Shown: positions 53,322 through 62,365 of the stretch, piece by piece
Layout of the letters: each line of letters opens with the position of its first letter
Numbering within the stretch: position 1 is the stretch's first letter
Assembly (NCBI GenBank): GCA_020851375.1
Contig: JADZCV010000010.1
Span: 20,814 to 84,813 of the forward strand
Direction: 5' to 3'
DNA length: 64,000 nucleotides
Source: Nitrospirota bacterium
GTDB lineage: Bacteria; Nitrospirota; 9FT-COMBO-42-15; HDB-SIOI813
Position numbers and translations under genes: made by a program
The notes under the pieces: model-generated
Databases searched by the model: none
Seen by the model: only the letters and a program-made list of their open reading frames with translations
What the model was told of the DNA's origin: nothing

Positions 53322-54944
53322 TCAAGTGGCATACAGCCTGTCTTCCATGACAGCAAGCAGGGTCAGCAGTGTCTCAGGATGAATGGCAGAGACAGCGAGG
53401 GCATCGTATCTCTGGCATAACACCTTTACCAGTTCTGCCTCACATTTGTCTGCTTTATTAAAAACAAGCAGCTGTGGTATCATATCAATCTCCAGTTTTT
53501 TCATTATTGTATCTACAGCCTCTATATGCTGTTCAAATCTTGGACTGCTGATATCCACTACATGAAGGAGGAGGCTGGCGTCTTTGAGTTCGTCCAGTGT
53601 TGCCCTGAATGCTCCCAGTAAATCATCAGGGAGTTCTTTGATAAAACCAACTGTATCTGTAATTATAACCTCCCTGTCCCTTGGAAACCTTAGCCTGCGG
53701 CTTGACGTGTCAAGCGTTGCGAAAAGGAGGTCCTCTGTCCTGACAGCGCTTTTTGTAAGGGTATTAAGGAGGGTTGATTTTCCGGCATTCGTGTAACCTA
53801 CAATGGAGACTATCGGTATCCCGCTCGCAACCCTCTTCTCCTTTCTCTGCCTGCGTGCACTGCTTAATTGCTCAAGCTCCTTCTCGAGATGTGCAATCCT
53901 GTCCCTTATACGTCTTCTGTCTATCTCCAGTTTCATCTCACCAGGCCCTCTCCCGCCTATTCCTCCGGCAAGTCTGGACAATGCCTTTCCTGTTCCTGTC
54001 AGACGGGGGAGGAGATACTTAAGCTGTGCCAGTTCCACCTGAACCTTTCCATCCCGGCTATGGGCATGTCTTGCAAATATGTCGAGTATAAGCTGAGTGC
54101 GGTCTATTACACGGACTTCAGTAATATCACCGATGGACTTTACCTGCGTCGGAGAAAGGTCCTGGTCAAAGATTATCAGGTTGGCGCCGTTCTGGAGTGA
54201 CTTAATGATCAGTTCTTTGATCTTGCCTTCTCCCATAAGATACCTTGGATGCAATTCCTTTGGCCGTTGAATTACGCTGTCAAGCACCCTGACCCCGGCT
54301 GTCCTTGCAAGCTCCTTCAGCTCTTCAAGAGAATCTGCCTGGTCACCTTTGTTCTTTAAAGAGACACTGACAACAACCGCCCTGTCCCCCTTGTCAACCT
54401 CGATTCCTTCAATGGTTCTGGACAGCCCTCTGTCAATTTCATCAAAGAGATACTCCATGTTCAAATCAAGTTGACTGAACGGGATCACTTCCAACACCTT
54501 GTATGCCCTCCCCTCTTCGTTCGGCGGTATAAGATGGGCCATATGGATATTACCGGGAAGACCGTTTCCAGTGACTCCTGCCGCCACCATCAGGTCTAAC
54601 CTCAACAATGCAAGGTCAGTCAGGTCATCCTGAGACAGGGCTTCATTTTTCAGGTGGGTGTGTATGCACCTCAGGGTGCGGGTATGTTTTTTCCCAAAAC
54701 CAAATTCAGACAGGTCAGGTATGACAATTTCCCTGTGATCGCCGATGATAACGTGATGTATCACGCCATGCCGGTCAACCGTAACACCGACCTGCCTTTT
54801 TATTTCATAAGATACAGATGTGAGGTATCTGGCAAGCTCAGCAGTAATAAGCTCATCCGGCGGTATGCGCCGCCTGTAAATGTTCCTGAGCCTTCTGATC
54901 TGATCCGCCTTTAATCCGGATGTGTTGCCGTACAGGGTAGAAAT
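53322..54944 (-). CDS. hflX: Ribosome-associated GTPase HflX
   Basis: HflX splits stalled or stressed ribosomes. The GTPase motifs are G1 GYTNAGKSTLLN, G3 DTVGFIKELP and G4 NKAD; the N-terminal HflX domain has HPRYLMGEGKIKELI and IIFDQDLSPTQVKSI. The frame remains open well upstream of the first common start (GTG at 54764). It encodes family-like residues ISTLYGNTSGLKADQIRRLR, with no ATG, GTG or TTG among them. An AGGAGG at 54953-54958 stands 8 bases from an ATT at 54942-54944. I therefore take ATT as start, giving 540 residues. If only GTG were used, the N-terminus would be cut by 60 residues. Confidence 0.92.
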   Translation of the reverse strand: MSTLYGNTSGLKADQIRRLRNIYRRRIPPDELITAELARYLTSVSYEIKRQVGVTVDRHGVIHHVIIGDHREIVIPDLSEFGFGKKHTRTLRCIHTHLKNEALSQDDLTDLALLRLDLMVAAGVTGNGLPGNIHMAHLIPPNEEGRAYKVLEVIPFSQLDLNMEYLFDEIDRGLSRTIEGIEVDKGDRAVVVSVSLKNKGDQADSLEELKELARTAGVRVLDSVIQRPKELHPRYLMGEGKIKELIIKSLQNGANLIIFDQDLSPTQVKSIGDITEVRVIDRTQLILDIFARHAHSRDGKVQVELAQLKYLLPRLTGTGKALSRLAGGIGGRGPGEMKLEIDRRRIRDRIAHLEKELEQLSSARRQRKEKRVASGIPIVSIVGYTNAGKSTLLNTLTKSAVRTEDLLFATLDTSSRRLRFPRDREVIITDTVGFIKELPDDLLGAFRATLDELKDASLLLHVVDISSPRFEQHIEAVDTIMKKLEIDMIPQLLVFNKADKCEAELVKVLCQRYDALAVSAIHPETLLTLLAVMEDRLYAT

Positions 54945-55012
54945 AAGGGAAACCTCCTCAAACCAGTTTATTATTTTTACCCGTCTGCGGTCAAGCTGTT
55001 ATGTTAAGGCTG

Positions 55013-55108
55013 TTATGTTAAGGCATACAGAACAACGGTAACCACTATCCCTTTGAAAAGCATAACGCCGGCCTCAAACATCAGTGCAATCCTGTAGTTT
55101 CTAATCAT
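55013..55108 (-). CDS. Small 31-residue membrane peptide (candidate)
   Basis: A short frame with a good ribosome site: AAGGAG about 6 bases before the ATG at 55108. It codes 31 residues, MIRNYRIALMFEAGVMLFKG... then IVVTVVLYALT, with charged residues first and a hydrophobic C-terminal part that could be one membrane helix. TATAAT lies upstream (55141-55146 on the minus strand). A 14-base tandem duplication (CTGTTATGTTAAGG) covers its stop. It is upstream of hflX in the same direction. I do not recognise it. Confidence 0.4.
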   Translation of the reverse strand: MIRNYRIALMFEAGVMLFKGIVVTVVLYALT

Positions 55109-55168
55109 TGAGAAATCTCCTTATATGTTTTGTATATTCTATTATATTGCTTTAAAATTAATGGAAGA

Positions 55169-57067
55169 TTAGACGGGGATGTTTATGGCAGACATGGAAG
55201 ACCCTAAACCGGCCTTTTCTCTGTCAATTATCCTGATAAAGACTTCCACTATACCAGGATCGAACTGCGAACCAGAACACCTCTGAAGCTCTTTAATAGA
55301 AGTTTCCACTGAAAGCGCCTTCCTGTAAGGCCTGTCAGTGGTCATGGCATCAAAAGTATCCACTACTGCAAGGATACGGCAGGCAAGCGGTATTGCCTCT
55401 CCCTTCAGACCGTCCGGATAACCGGTGCCATCATAGAACTCCTGATGGTGGCGGATAAGCGGCTTAAGCATTTTCAACCTGTCAAGGGGTGATATTATCC
55501 TTTCACCAATCTCAGCATGCCTCTTCATTATTTCAAACTCCTCAGGTGTCAGCTTCCCTGGTTTATTCAGGATATGATCAGGTATGCCTATCTTCCCTAT
55601 ATCATGCAGCAGGCATAAATAGACAAGCTCTTCCCTGCCGGACTGAGGCATGTTTATTTCCCTGGCAATCTCCCTCGCATAGTCTATAGCACGCTCGGAG
55701 TGGCCATTCGTATAATGGTCTCTTGCATCAAGGGCGCTGCTGAGAGTGGAGACTATCTCATAGAGAGACTGGGGAGATGAATCTGCCGAAAGCATCTTCT
55801 TTAATTGTTCCCCAAGGTCAGATACCACCTCCTGGCCATTGTCAAATCTCCTGAGTGTTTTGACTGCGAGGAATGTTTCAAAAAGTTTCTGGTTGCATAC
55901 ATTTATATCCTTTGTTTCCGTACAATCAAAAGAAAAGACCTGATTCCCGCCCCTGTACTTTGCCAGGTACATGGCCTGGTCAGCGAATTGAAGCAGCATA
56001 GTCTGGTCATCAGTATGATAGAAAAGGGTCGAAAGGCCGAGGCTGATTGAGACTCCGCGGCTGTCGTCCTTAAACTTTTCTCTGACCTTGCTTAAAATCC
56101 TGTTAGCTACCAACATCCCCCTGTCATGTGATGCATCAGGAAGCAGACATATGAATTCATCCCCGCCATAGCGCCCAAGTATGTCTATTGACCTTGTGTT
56201 GTCCTTGAGGCATTGCGCTATCTCTCTGAGAATATGGTCACCCTGATAATGGCCATATACGTCATTGGCAGACTTAAAGTTGTCCACGTCTATCATAATT
56301 ATTGAAATAGCCTTTTGGGTCCTCTGGGAACTCAGCACCTCTTCATGATACCGTTCCAGAAATGCCCTGTGGTTAAAGAGTCTTGTCAGTCCGTCTGTGG
56401 AGGCCTGCATCTTTACCTCTTCAAAGAGCTGTGCATTTTTGATGGCATTGGCCGATGTATTGGCTATAATCTGGCAAAATCTTATTTCTTCCTGTGTGAA
56501 TATCCGCTTTTCCCTGACCACTTTAAGGAGGAGAGTGCCAATGACCTCAGACTGATACGAAATAGGAATAACAAGCAGAGATTTAATATCTGCCTGATTA
56601 AGAGTATTTCTCACATCATTCATTATCACATCATCATCAATATCGTTTATGATTACTGTCTCCCTGGTTTCCAATGCCTTTCTTATCTCAGGGTACTTGA
56701 TTAGATCTATCTGCAGCTGGCTGACTTCAGGCACATCATGAGAGGCCACGACATATCCATGTTCCTTTTTCCGGTCAACGAGGATTATTGAACACCTGTC
56801 AGCCTCAATATAGAGGCCCACGCGGTTTACCATAGTCCTCAGAACCTCATTTATATCAAGTGAAGATGAAACGCTCTGCGTTATTTCAAGTATAAGTTCG
56901 AGTTCCCTCTTACTCTGCCACAGGTAATTGAAATTTAGCAGAAGGTAGCGAAACTGGTGATAAAAAGGATTCAGGATTGAGGATATTATTGTCTTTTCCA
57001 ATGTCGTAAAGTTAAGATTGAAAGACCTTAAGAGCCTTTTAGAGACAAAACTATTATTCGGCGTCAA
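55169..57067 (-). CDS. GAF-GGDEF-HD-GYP protein, putative bifunctional c-di-GMP enzyme
   Basis: A 632-residue soluble protein. It has a GAF domain (about 55-215), a diguanylate cyclase domain with intact GGDEF at 301-305 and an I-site-like RSID at 292-295, and a C-terminal HD-GYP domain. The latter has H488-D489 (LLHDIGKIG), HHQEFYDGTGYPDG at 540-553 and TDRPYRKA. Both making and breaking activities have their motifs. The start is uncertain: the frame begins at a TTG at 57067 in a T-run without a ribosome site. Confidence 0.92.
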   Translation of the reverse strand: MTPNNSFVSKRLLRSFNLNFTTLEKTIISSILNPFYHQFRYLLLNFNYLWQSKRELELILEITQSVSSSLDINEVLRTMVNRVGLYIEADRCSIILVDRKKEHGYVVASHDVPEVSQLQIDLIKYPEIRKALETRETVIINDIDDDVIMNDVRNTLNQADIKSLLVIPISYQSEVIGTLLLKVVREKRIFTQEEIRFCQIIANTSANAIKNAQLFEEVKMQASTDGLTRLFNHRAFLERYHEEVLSSQRTQKAISIIMIDVDNFKSANDVYGHYQGDHILREIAQCLKDNTRSIDILGRYGGDEFICLLPDASHDRGMLVANRILSKVREKFKDDSRGVSISLGLSTLFYHTDDQTMLLQFADQAMYLAKYRGGNQVFSFDCTETKDINVCNQKLFETFLAVKTLRRFDNGQEVVSDLGEQLKKMLSADSSPQSLYEIVSTLSSALDARDHYTNGHSERAIDYAREIAREINMPQSGREELVYLCLLHDIGKIGIPDHILNKPGKLTPEEFEIMKRHAEIGERIISPLDRLKMLKPLIRHHQEFYDGTGYPDGLKGEAIPLACRILAVVDTFDAMTTDRPYRKALSVETSIKELQRCSGSQFDPGIVEVFIRIIDREKAGLGSSMSAINIPV

Positions 57068-57077
57068 AAAAAAAGTC

Positions 57078-57126
57078 TTGACATAATAATATTAATTGGT
57101 ATTATTATCATAATTCCTATCGGAAT
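57078..57126 (+). promoter_or_regulatory. Promoter and Rrf2 operator of the sulfate-assimilation operon
   Basis: TTGACA (57078-57083) and TATTAT (57100-57105) are 16 bases apart. Directly after, at the expected start site, lies the inverted repeat ATTCC-TATC-GGAAT (57113-57126). The half-site resembles the ATNGGAAT part of CymR-type sites. Binding there would block transcription of the regulator gene and probably of the genes behind it. Confidence 0.6.
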
Positions 57127-57141
57127 AGTAGGATTTAAATT

Positions 57142-57585
57142 ATGAGGTTTTCAGTAAAAAGCGAATATGCAGTTACCGCAGTCCTGGATGTTGCAGGCCA
57201 TTCAGATAAGGGGCCGGTACATGTAAGATCAATTGCCGGCCGCCACGCCATCCCTGTAAGATTTCTCGAACAGGTTATGGCATCATTGAAAAAAGCAGGC
57301 ATTGTAGATAGTATCAGGGGTGCTCAGGGTGGGTATGTGCTTGCCAGGGATCCCAGGGCCATAAATATTGCCCAGATTATTGAGGCAATCGAAGGGCCAA
57401 TTACCCCTGTTGATTCTATGGCAGATTCTGCAGAATCCATGGGGGCGCGCATGAATGGACACGTTGTACGGGATGTATGGGATGATGTAAAACGCGCAAT
57501 ATCCAATGTGTTAAATGGCGTAACCATAGAAGACCTGAACAGAAAAGTAAGGGAAAAAGATGTTTCTGTTATGTACCACATATAA
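57142..57585 (+). CDS. Rrf2 family regulator without Fe-S cysteines (CymR-like)
   Basis: A 147-residue winged-helix repressor of the Rrf2 family. The typical start is MRFSVKSEYAVTAVLDVA, followed by IPVRFLEQVMASLKKAGIVDSIRGAQGGYVLAR. It contains no cysteine at all, so it cannot hold the [Fe-S] cluster of IscR or NsrR. In this it resembles CymR, the cysteine-metabolism repressor. Its place before aprA, aprB, the siroheme reductase and sat supports a sulfur-control role. The C-terminus has AAT-like residues IEDLNRKVREKD. It probably represses its own promoter. The signal sensed is unknown. Confidence 0.9.
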   Translation: MRFSVKSEYAVTAVLDVAGHSDKGPVHVRSIAGRHAIPVRFLEQVMASLKKAGIVDSIRGAQGGYVLARDPRAINIAQIIEAIEGPITPVDSMADSAESMGARMNGHVVRDVWDDVKRAISNVLNGVTIEDLNRKVREKDVSVMYHI

Positions 57586-57603
57586 CAAGGAGGAGTTATC
57601 ACT

Positions 57604-59322
57604 ATGGAAAAAAATGTAATTGAAACGGACGTTCTCATAATTGGTGGGGGGACATCAGGGTGTCTCGCTGCAGTTGAGCTTAAAGAGCTTTATCCAAATC
57701 TTAATGTAACAATCATGGAAAAGGCTCACATAGACCGGAGCGGATGCCTTGCAGGAGGTATGAATGCAATCAATGCATATCTTAATCCTGGTGAGACCCC
57801 TGAAAGCTTCACAAAGTATGTCAGATTCGATTCATGCGGCATCGTCAGGGAAGACCTTGTCCTCAGCATGTCTGAATTGTTTGAATACTGCGTAAAGAAG
57901 GTGGAGAAGTGGGGACTCCCTATACTCTGCGATGAAAATGGCAACTACGTCCCGCGCGGAAGGTGGAATATCAAGATAAACGGCGAATCCCTGAAACCCA
58001 TTATTGCAAAGGCAGCAAAAAATGCCGGTGCAAAGGTCTTAAACTGGGTAACGGCAACCAACTTTCTCATGAGCGACGGCAGGGTAGCCGGTGCCATGGG
58101 ATTCAGCATAAGAAACGGAAACTTCTTTATTGTAAAGGCAAAGGCAACTATTATAGCCACAGGCGGAGCCGCAGGCATATATAAACCGAATAACGCCCAC
58201 GATGCACAGCACAAGACCTGGTACTGCCCGTATAACACAGGAGCAGGATATGCAATGGGTATACGGGCCGGGGCTGAGATGACCAGCTTTGAGATGAGAT
58301 ATATCGGGCTCAGGGTTAAAGACACTATAGCGCCGACGGGCACCATTGCGCTCGGCGTAGGGGCTCCCCAGATCAATTCAAAGGGGGAGAAGTTCATGGC
58401 AGCAAAATATGCTCATATCGGAGGAGACGGGGCGCCTACACCCTACCGGTCGCACGGCCCGCTCCAGGAGATAAAAGAAGGGCGCGGTCCTGTCTACCTC
58501 GATACAAGACATATTACATCTCAACAGGCACGGGATCTGAAATCAGCCTTTCTCGACATGTATCCATCAATGGTACTCTACTGGGCAGCCAATGAGATAG
58601 ACCCATCCAAAGAGGCAGTGGAGGTGCAAACCACGGAGCCATACATAGTCGGAGGACATACCCAGTCAGGGTACTGGGTTGATGTTAACCGTAAGACGAG
58701 TATAGATGGCCTTTACGCAGCAGGTGACGTTTCAGGCGGTGCACCATATAAGTTTGTAAGCGGCTGCTGGGCAGAAGGCGTAATAGCAGCAAGGGCTGCG
58801 GCCGAATACGTACAGAAGACAGCACATGCACAAATTCCTGATGAGGTCATTAATACTGAACAGGAAAGAGTTTTCAGCCCCCTGATGAATCATACACATA
58901 AGAAAGACGGGATAAAACATTATGATATGGAGGTCAGGATACAAAAGGTTATGGAGGAATACGCAGGAGGTGCGGCTACTTTCTATGAGGTCAATGAAGA
59001 ACGGCTTCAGGTGGCAAGAAGGCGCCTTTCAACACTACCCGAGCAGTTCCACTACCTGCTTGCAGAAGACCTGCATGACCTTATGAAGGCCCACGAGGTT
59101 ATTGACAGGGTATATGTGGCACAGGTGCTTGTAGAGCATATGATGTACCGCAAAGAAACAAGGTGGCCGGGTTACTGCACGAGGACAGATTATACAGAGC
59201 CTGATGATGCAAACTGGCTTAAGTTTGTAAATTCGAGGAGAGATCCTGCAACCGGAAACATTGAAATGTTAACAAGGCCATATGAACAGATTGTGCCCGG
59301 AGACAGGTATAAACCAAGGTAA
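57604..59322 (+). CDS. aprA: APS reductase alpha subunit AprA, short type
   Basis: AprA is an FAD-containing enzyme that converts adenylyl sulfate (APS) to sulfite and AMP. The 572 residues have the FAD fold (VLIIGGGTSGCLAAVEL), IMEKAHIDRSGCLAGGMNAINAYLNPGE, the FAD-binding WGLPI..NGNYVPRGRWN and the NTGAGYAMGIRAGAEMTSFEMRYIGLRVKDTIAPTG block. Dissimilatory AprA proteins are about 660 residues; this is shorter, which fits the type found in assimilatory operons. AAGGAGG lies 10 bases before the ATG. It follows the Rrf2 gene by 18 bases. Confidence 0.94.
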   Translation: MEKNVIETDVLIIGGGTSGCLAAVELKELYPNLNVTIMEKAHIDRSGCLAGGMNAINAYLNPGETPESFTKYVRFDSCGIVREDLVLSMSELFEYCVKKVEKWGLPILCDENGNYVPRGRWNIKINGESLKPIIAKAAKNAGAKVLNWVTATNFLMSDGRVAGAMGFSIRNGNFFIVKAKATIIATGGAAGIYKPNNAHDAQHKTWYCPYNTGAGYAMGIRAGAEMTSFEMRYIGLRVKDTIAPTGTIALGVGAPQINSKGEKFMAAKYAHIGGDGAPTPYRSHGPLQEIKEGRGPVYLDTRHITSQQARDLKSAFLDMYPSMVLYWAANEIDPSKEAVEVQTTEPYIVGGHTQSGYWVDVNRKTSIDGLYAAGDVSGGAPYKFVSGCWAEGVIAARAAAEYVQKTAHAQIPDEVINTEQERVFSPLMNHTHKKDGIKHYDMEVRIQKVMEEYAGGAATFYEVNEERLQVARRRLSTLPEQFHYLLAEDLHDLMKAHEVIDRVYVAQVLVEHMMYRKETRWPGYCTRTDYTEPDDANWLKFVNSRRDPATGNIEMLTRPYEQIVPGDRYKPR

Positions 59323-59403
59323 AACCGGGAAGGGTTCAGGGAGTCAAGGGTTCAATAAAACACCCGCCCCCCTGAACCTCCCTAAAATTCAGGAGGAAGA
59401 ATA

Positions 59404-59787
59404 ATGCCGGTAATAATACATACAGACAAATGTGACGGATGCCATGGATCAGCCAACCCGCCATGCGTCAGGATGTGCCCTGGGGACCTTTTAATGAAAG
59501 ACCCCAAGACAGGAAAGATACTGATGAGAAATGCATCGGACTGCTGGGACTGCCTTCCATGCGTCAAGGCCTGCCCTCAGGAGGCAATTGAATTCAGGCT
59601 GTCATATCAGTTAGGATTTCAGACAGCAAGGCTGCTGCCACACATACATAATACAAGGGACTTTATTACGTGGGAGCTTATTGACACAAAGGGCGTTGTT
59701 GACAAGTTTACCATCAGGACCAAGATACTCCCGATCGAACTTGACGAAAGCATCGAGGGTGTAACTCCTGCTGAGTACTCTATATAG
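59404..59787 (+). CDS. aprB: APS reductase beta subunit AprB
   Basis: A 127-residue ferredoxin-like subunit that carries two [4Fe-4S] clusters and passes electrons to AprA. The ligands are C10, C13, C21, C25 (CDGCHGSANPPCVRMC) and C47, C50, C53, C57 (CWDCLPCVKAC). The C-terminal tail of about 60 residues matches AprB. It is slightly shorter than the dissimilatory protein. AGGAGGA is followed by AGAATA and the ATG. Confidence 0.95.
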   Translation: MPVIIHTDKCDGCHGSANPPCVRMCPGDLLMKDPKTGKILMRNASDCWDCLPCVKACPQEAIEFRLSYQLGFQTARLLPHIHNTRDFITWELIDTKGVVDKFTIRTKILPIELDESIEGVTPAEYSI

Positions 59788-59810
59788 ACTAAATTTACCG
59801 ATGAAAAATC

Positions 59811-59892
59811 CCACTTAGTCCCCCTTTACAAAGGGGGAAATCAGTTCCCCCCTTTAGTAAAGGGGGGAGAGGGGGGCTTTGAATGGAGATTC
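59811..59892 (+). repeat. CCCCCTTT repeat leading into the siroheme reductase gene
   Basis: CCCCCTTTACAAAGGGGG and CCCCCCTTTAGTAAAGGGGGG hairpins lie in the 109-base gap after aprB. The module ends in GGGGGGCTTTGAATGGAG-ATTCCAGG and then the ATG of the reductase gene. Confidence 0.85.
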
Positions 59893-59896
59893 CAGG

Positions 59897-62317
59897 ATGA
59901 ATGACACTGAAGAAAAGACAACACAGGTTCCACAGCACATACTCGATGAAATATCTACATTCGAGGCCGAGATAGGCCGTTTGAGACGCAGGGAGATGCC
60001 TGAAGAGAAATTCAAGAAATTCAGGCTGCAAAACGGCATCTATGGTCAGCGGCAGAAGGATGATTTCATGGTCAGGGTCAAGGTGCCTCAGGGCGTACTC
60101 AATCCTGAACAGTTAAGATTATTAGCGGATACCGGTGATACGTTCTCAAATGGAATCGCACACGCCACATCCCGTCAGGATATACAATTTCATTTTGTCA
60201 AACTCGAAAATGTCCCCACGATTATGAGGTCGCTTGCGGAAGCCGGACTGACCACGAGGGAGGCCTGCGGCAATACGATCAGGAATGTCACGGCATGCTA
60301 TCTTTCAGGCATTTGTCCGGATGAGGTCTTTGATGTATCCTCCTATGCAAGGCTCACAACAGACTACTTCCTTAGAAACCCTGTATGCCAGAGCCTGCCG
60401 AGAAAATTCAAGATATCATTCTCCGGTTGCAGTAAGGATTGCTCATTAGCCCCTATTAATGATATCGGCGCAATGGCGGTAGAAAAAGATATTGACGGAA
60501 CAGTTCAGCGCGGGTTTAAGATCTATATTGCAGGCGGACTTGGCCCTCATCCGAGGATAGCTCAGCTTCTTGAAGAATTTGTTTCTGTGGATGACCTGCT
60601 CCCTTTATCTGAAGCCGTATTGAGGGTATTCGATCAGTATGGAGAGCGGAAAAACAGGAACAGGGCAAGGATGAAGTTTCTTCTTGAAAAGATCGGTTTT
60701 GATGAGCTCAAACGACGGATAGTGGAAGAGTTCAAAACAGTAAAGGCTTCCGGAAAATGGTCCTATACCCTTCCTCCGGAAGATACCCCTGACAGTCTGT
60801 CCGGGACAGGTGTATCGAGGGAACAACGGCTTGTACCATTTGAGTACACTGAGACACCTGGAAATGGCGACCCTTATTTTCACAGATGGCGTGCCACAAA
60901 CGTGATACCTCAGAAACAGACCGGTTATTGCATTGTTCATATCATGCTTCCGCTTGGAGATATCACTACGGAACAGTTGAGAACGCTCGCAGGCATCACG
61001 GCAAAATATTCAAACGGGAGGATACGGGTAACCCATCAGCAGAACCTGCTTATGAGGTGGGTCAGAAATGAATGCCTCTATGCCCTGTACAAGGAATTGA
61101 AGATAGGTGAATTGGCACAGTCCGGAGTTGGGAGGATGATGGATATTCAAAGCTGCCCGGGTGCTGAGACATGTAATCTGGGTCTCACATCATCGAGACA
61201 ACTGGCCATGGCAATCGGACATGAACTTTCCACCAGGGATGACGCAGAGGTGGAAAGTGTCAAAATAAAGGTCAGCGGATGCCCTAATTCCTGCGGTCAC
61301 CATCATATCGCTGATATTGGGTTTCATGGCGTTGCAAAGAAGGTTGAAGGCCGTCTTGTACCTCATTATCAGCTTCATATAGGCGGCGGGGTAGGGAACG
61401 GGCGTGCAGTCATCGGGGATTCTGACATAAAACTCCCGGCCCGCAATATACCTTCAGCCGTATCACAACTCGTATCCGTTTATCAGAGGGACCGTCTTGA
61501 CAGTGAACAGTTCTATCAGTTTGTTGAACGGGTTGGAGTAGATTTCATACATAATGTACTCGATAAATATATCTCTATACCTTCATTTGCTGAATCACCT
61601 GAGAAATATTCAGACTGGGGATCAAACTCAGAGTTTGCAGTAAAACTTGGCGCAGGAGAATGTGCCGGCGGCGTGGTAGATATGATAGAGGACTTTCTTG
61701 CAGCGGGCAACCGTGAGGCATACAAGGCAGCAATGCTGTTTGATGCCGGTGAATACGAAAAGGCCGCTGAGTGGATCAGCCGCTCTGTTTTATCGGTTGC
61801 CCGGGGGATGCTGGTCCCTTTTGGCATTGATACTGAGGTGGAGAGCGAGATCATCAGGGAATTTCAGGACAAGATAATAGATAAGTGCATCGTATCTGAC
61901 AGGCTTGAGCCGCTTTATAAAGACTTCGGGAAATATGCTTCAGGCGACAGGTTAGGTAATTATATCGAGCTTGCCAAGCTGCTTGCATCGGAATCCCAGG
62001 AGGCCTATCATCAGCTTGACGCAGGCTTTAGATTCAGGAAAAGAGATAAGGAAAACAGAACAGAGGAGGTAAAAAAAGAAATGGAGAGAAAAATTGACGA
62101 GTTCCTGGACCTTAAGGGTGTTGCATGCCCCTATAACTTTGTGAAGACAAAGTTAAAACTGGAAGAGATGGACGCAGGTCAGGTCCTGCAGATTATCATA
62201 GACGAGGGAGAACCGTATAAAAACGTCCCACGGAGCGTGCTTAATGAAGGCCATAAGATTCTTGAGGAAGAAAAGGTTGAGGACAAACATTACAGGATTG
62301 TGATTGAAAAGGCGTAA
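59897..62317 (+). CDS. Siroheme sulfite/nitrite-type reductase fused to a TusA domain
   Basis: An 806-residue protein. The first roughly 560 residues are two tandem ferredoxin-like/siroheme halves of the nitrite and sulfite reductase family. Both halves carry the full cysteine pattern: C134-x5-C140 with C178-x3-C182, and C420-x5-C426 with C462-x3-C466. Residues about 585-710 are an all-helical segment, perhaps HEPN-like. Residues about 733-806 are a TusA-like domain with C744 in CPYNFVKTK, where the usual second Pro is Asn. With aprBA upstream and sat downstream, reduction of sulfite to sulfide is the likely job; nitrite cannot be excluded. The start is ATG at 59897, with GGAG upstream. Confidence 0.9.
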   Translation: MNDTEEKTTQVPQHILDEISTFEAEIGRLRRREMPEEKFKKFRLQNGIYGQRQKDDFMVRVKVPQGVLNPEQLRLLADTGDTFSNGIAHATSRQDIQFHFVKLENVPTIMRSLAEAGLTTREACGNTIRNVTACYLSGICPDEVFDVSSYARLTTDYFLRNPVCQSLPRKFKISFSGCSKDCSLAPINDIGAMAVEKDIDGTVQRGFKIYIAGGLGPHPRIAQLLEEFVSVDDLLPLSEAVLRVFDQYGERKNRNRARMKFLLEKIGFDELKRRIVEEFKTVKASGKWSYTLPPEDTPDSLSGTGVSREQRLVPFEYTETPGNGDPYFHRWRATNVIPQKQTGYCIVHIMLPLGDITTEQLRTLAGITAKYSNGRIRVTHQQNLLMRWVRNECLYALYKELKIGELAQSGVGRMMDIQSCPGAETCNLGLTSSRQLAMAIGHELSTRDDAEVESVKIKVSGCPNSCGHHHIADIGFHGVAKKVEGRLVPHYQLHIGGGVGNGRAVIGDSDIKLPARNIPSAVSQLVSVYQRDRLDSEQFYQFVERVGVDFIHNVLDKYISIPSFAESPEKYSDWGSNSEFAVKLGAGECAGGVVDMIEDFLAAGNREAYKAAMLFDAGEYEKAAEWISRSVLSVARGMLVPFGIDTEVESEIIREFQDKIIDKCIVSDRLEPLYKDFGKYASGDRLGNYIELAKLLASESQEAYHQLDAGFRFRKRDKENRTEEVKKEMERKIDEFLDLKGVACPYNFVKTKLKLEEMDAGQVLQIIIDEGEPYKNVPRSVLNEGHKILEEEKVEDKHYRIVIEKA

Positions 62318-62365
62318 AAACAACAAGGGCTCGAGGGGCACTATCTTTTAACAAGGAGGAACATA

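Noticed and set aside
59897..62317. Plain assimilatory nitrite reductase
   Set aside because: Context with sat and aprBA and the TusA domain favours sulfite, although the family alone does not decide it.
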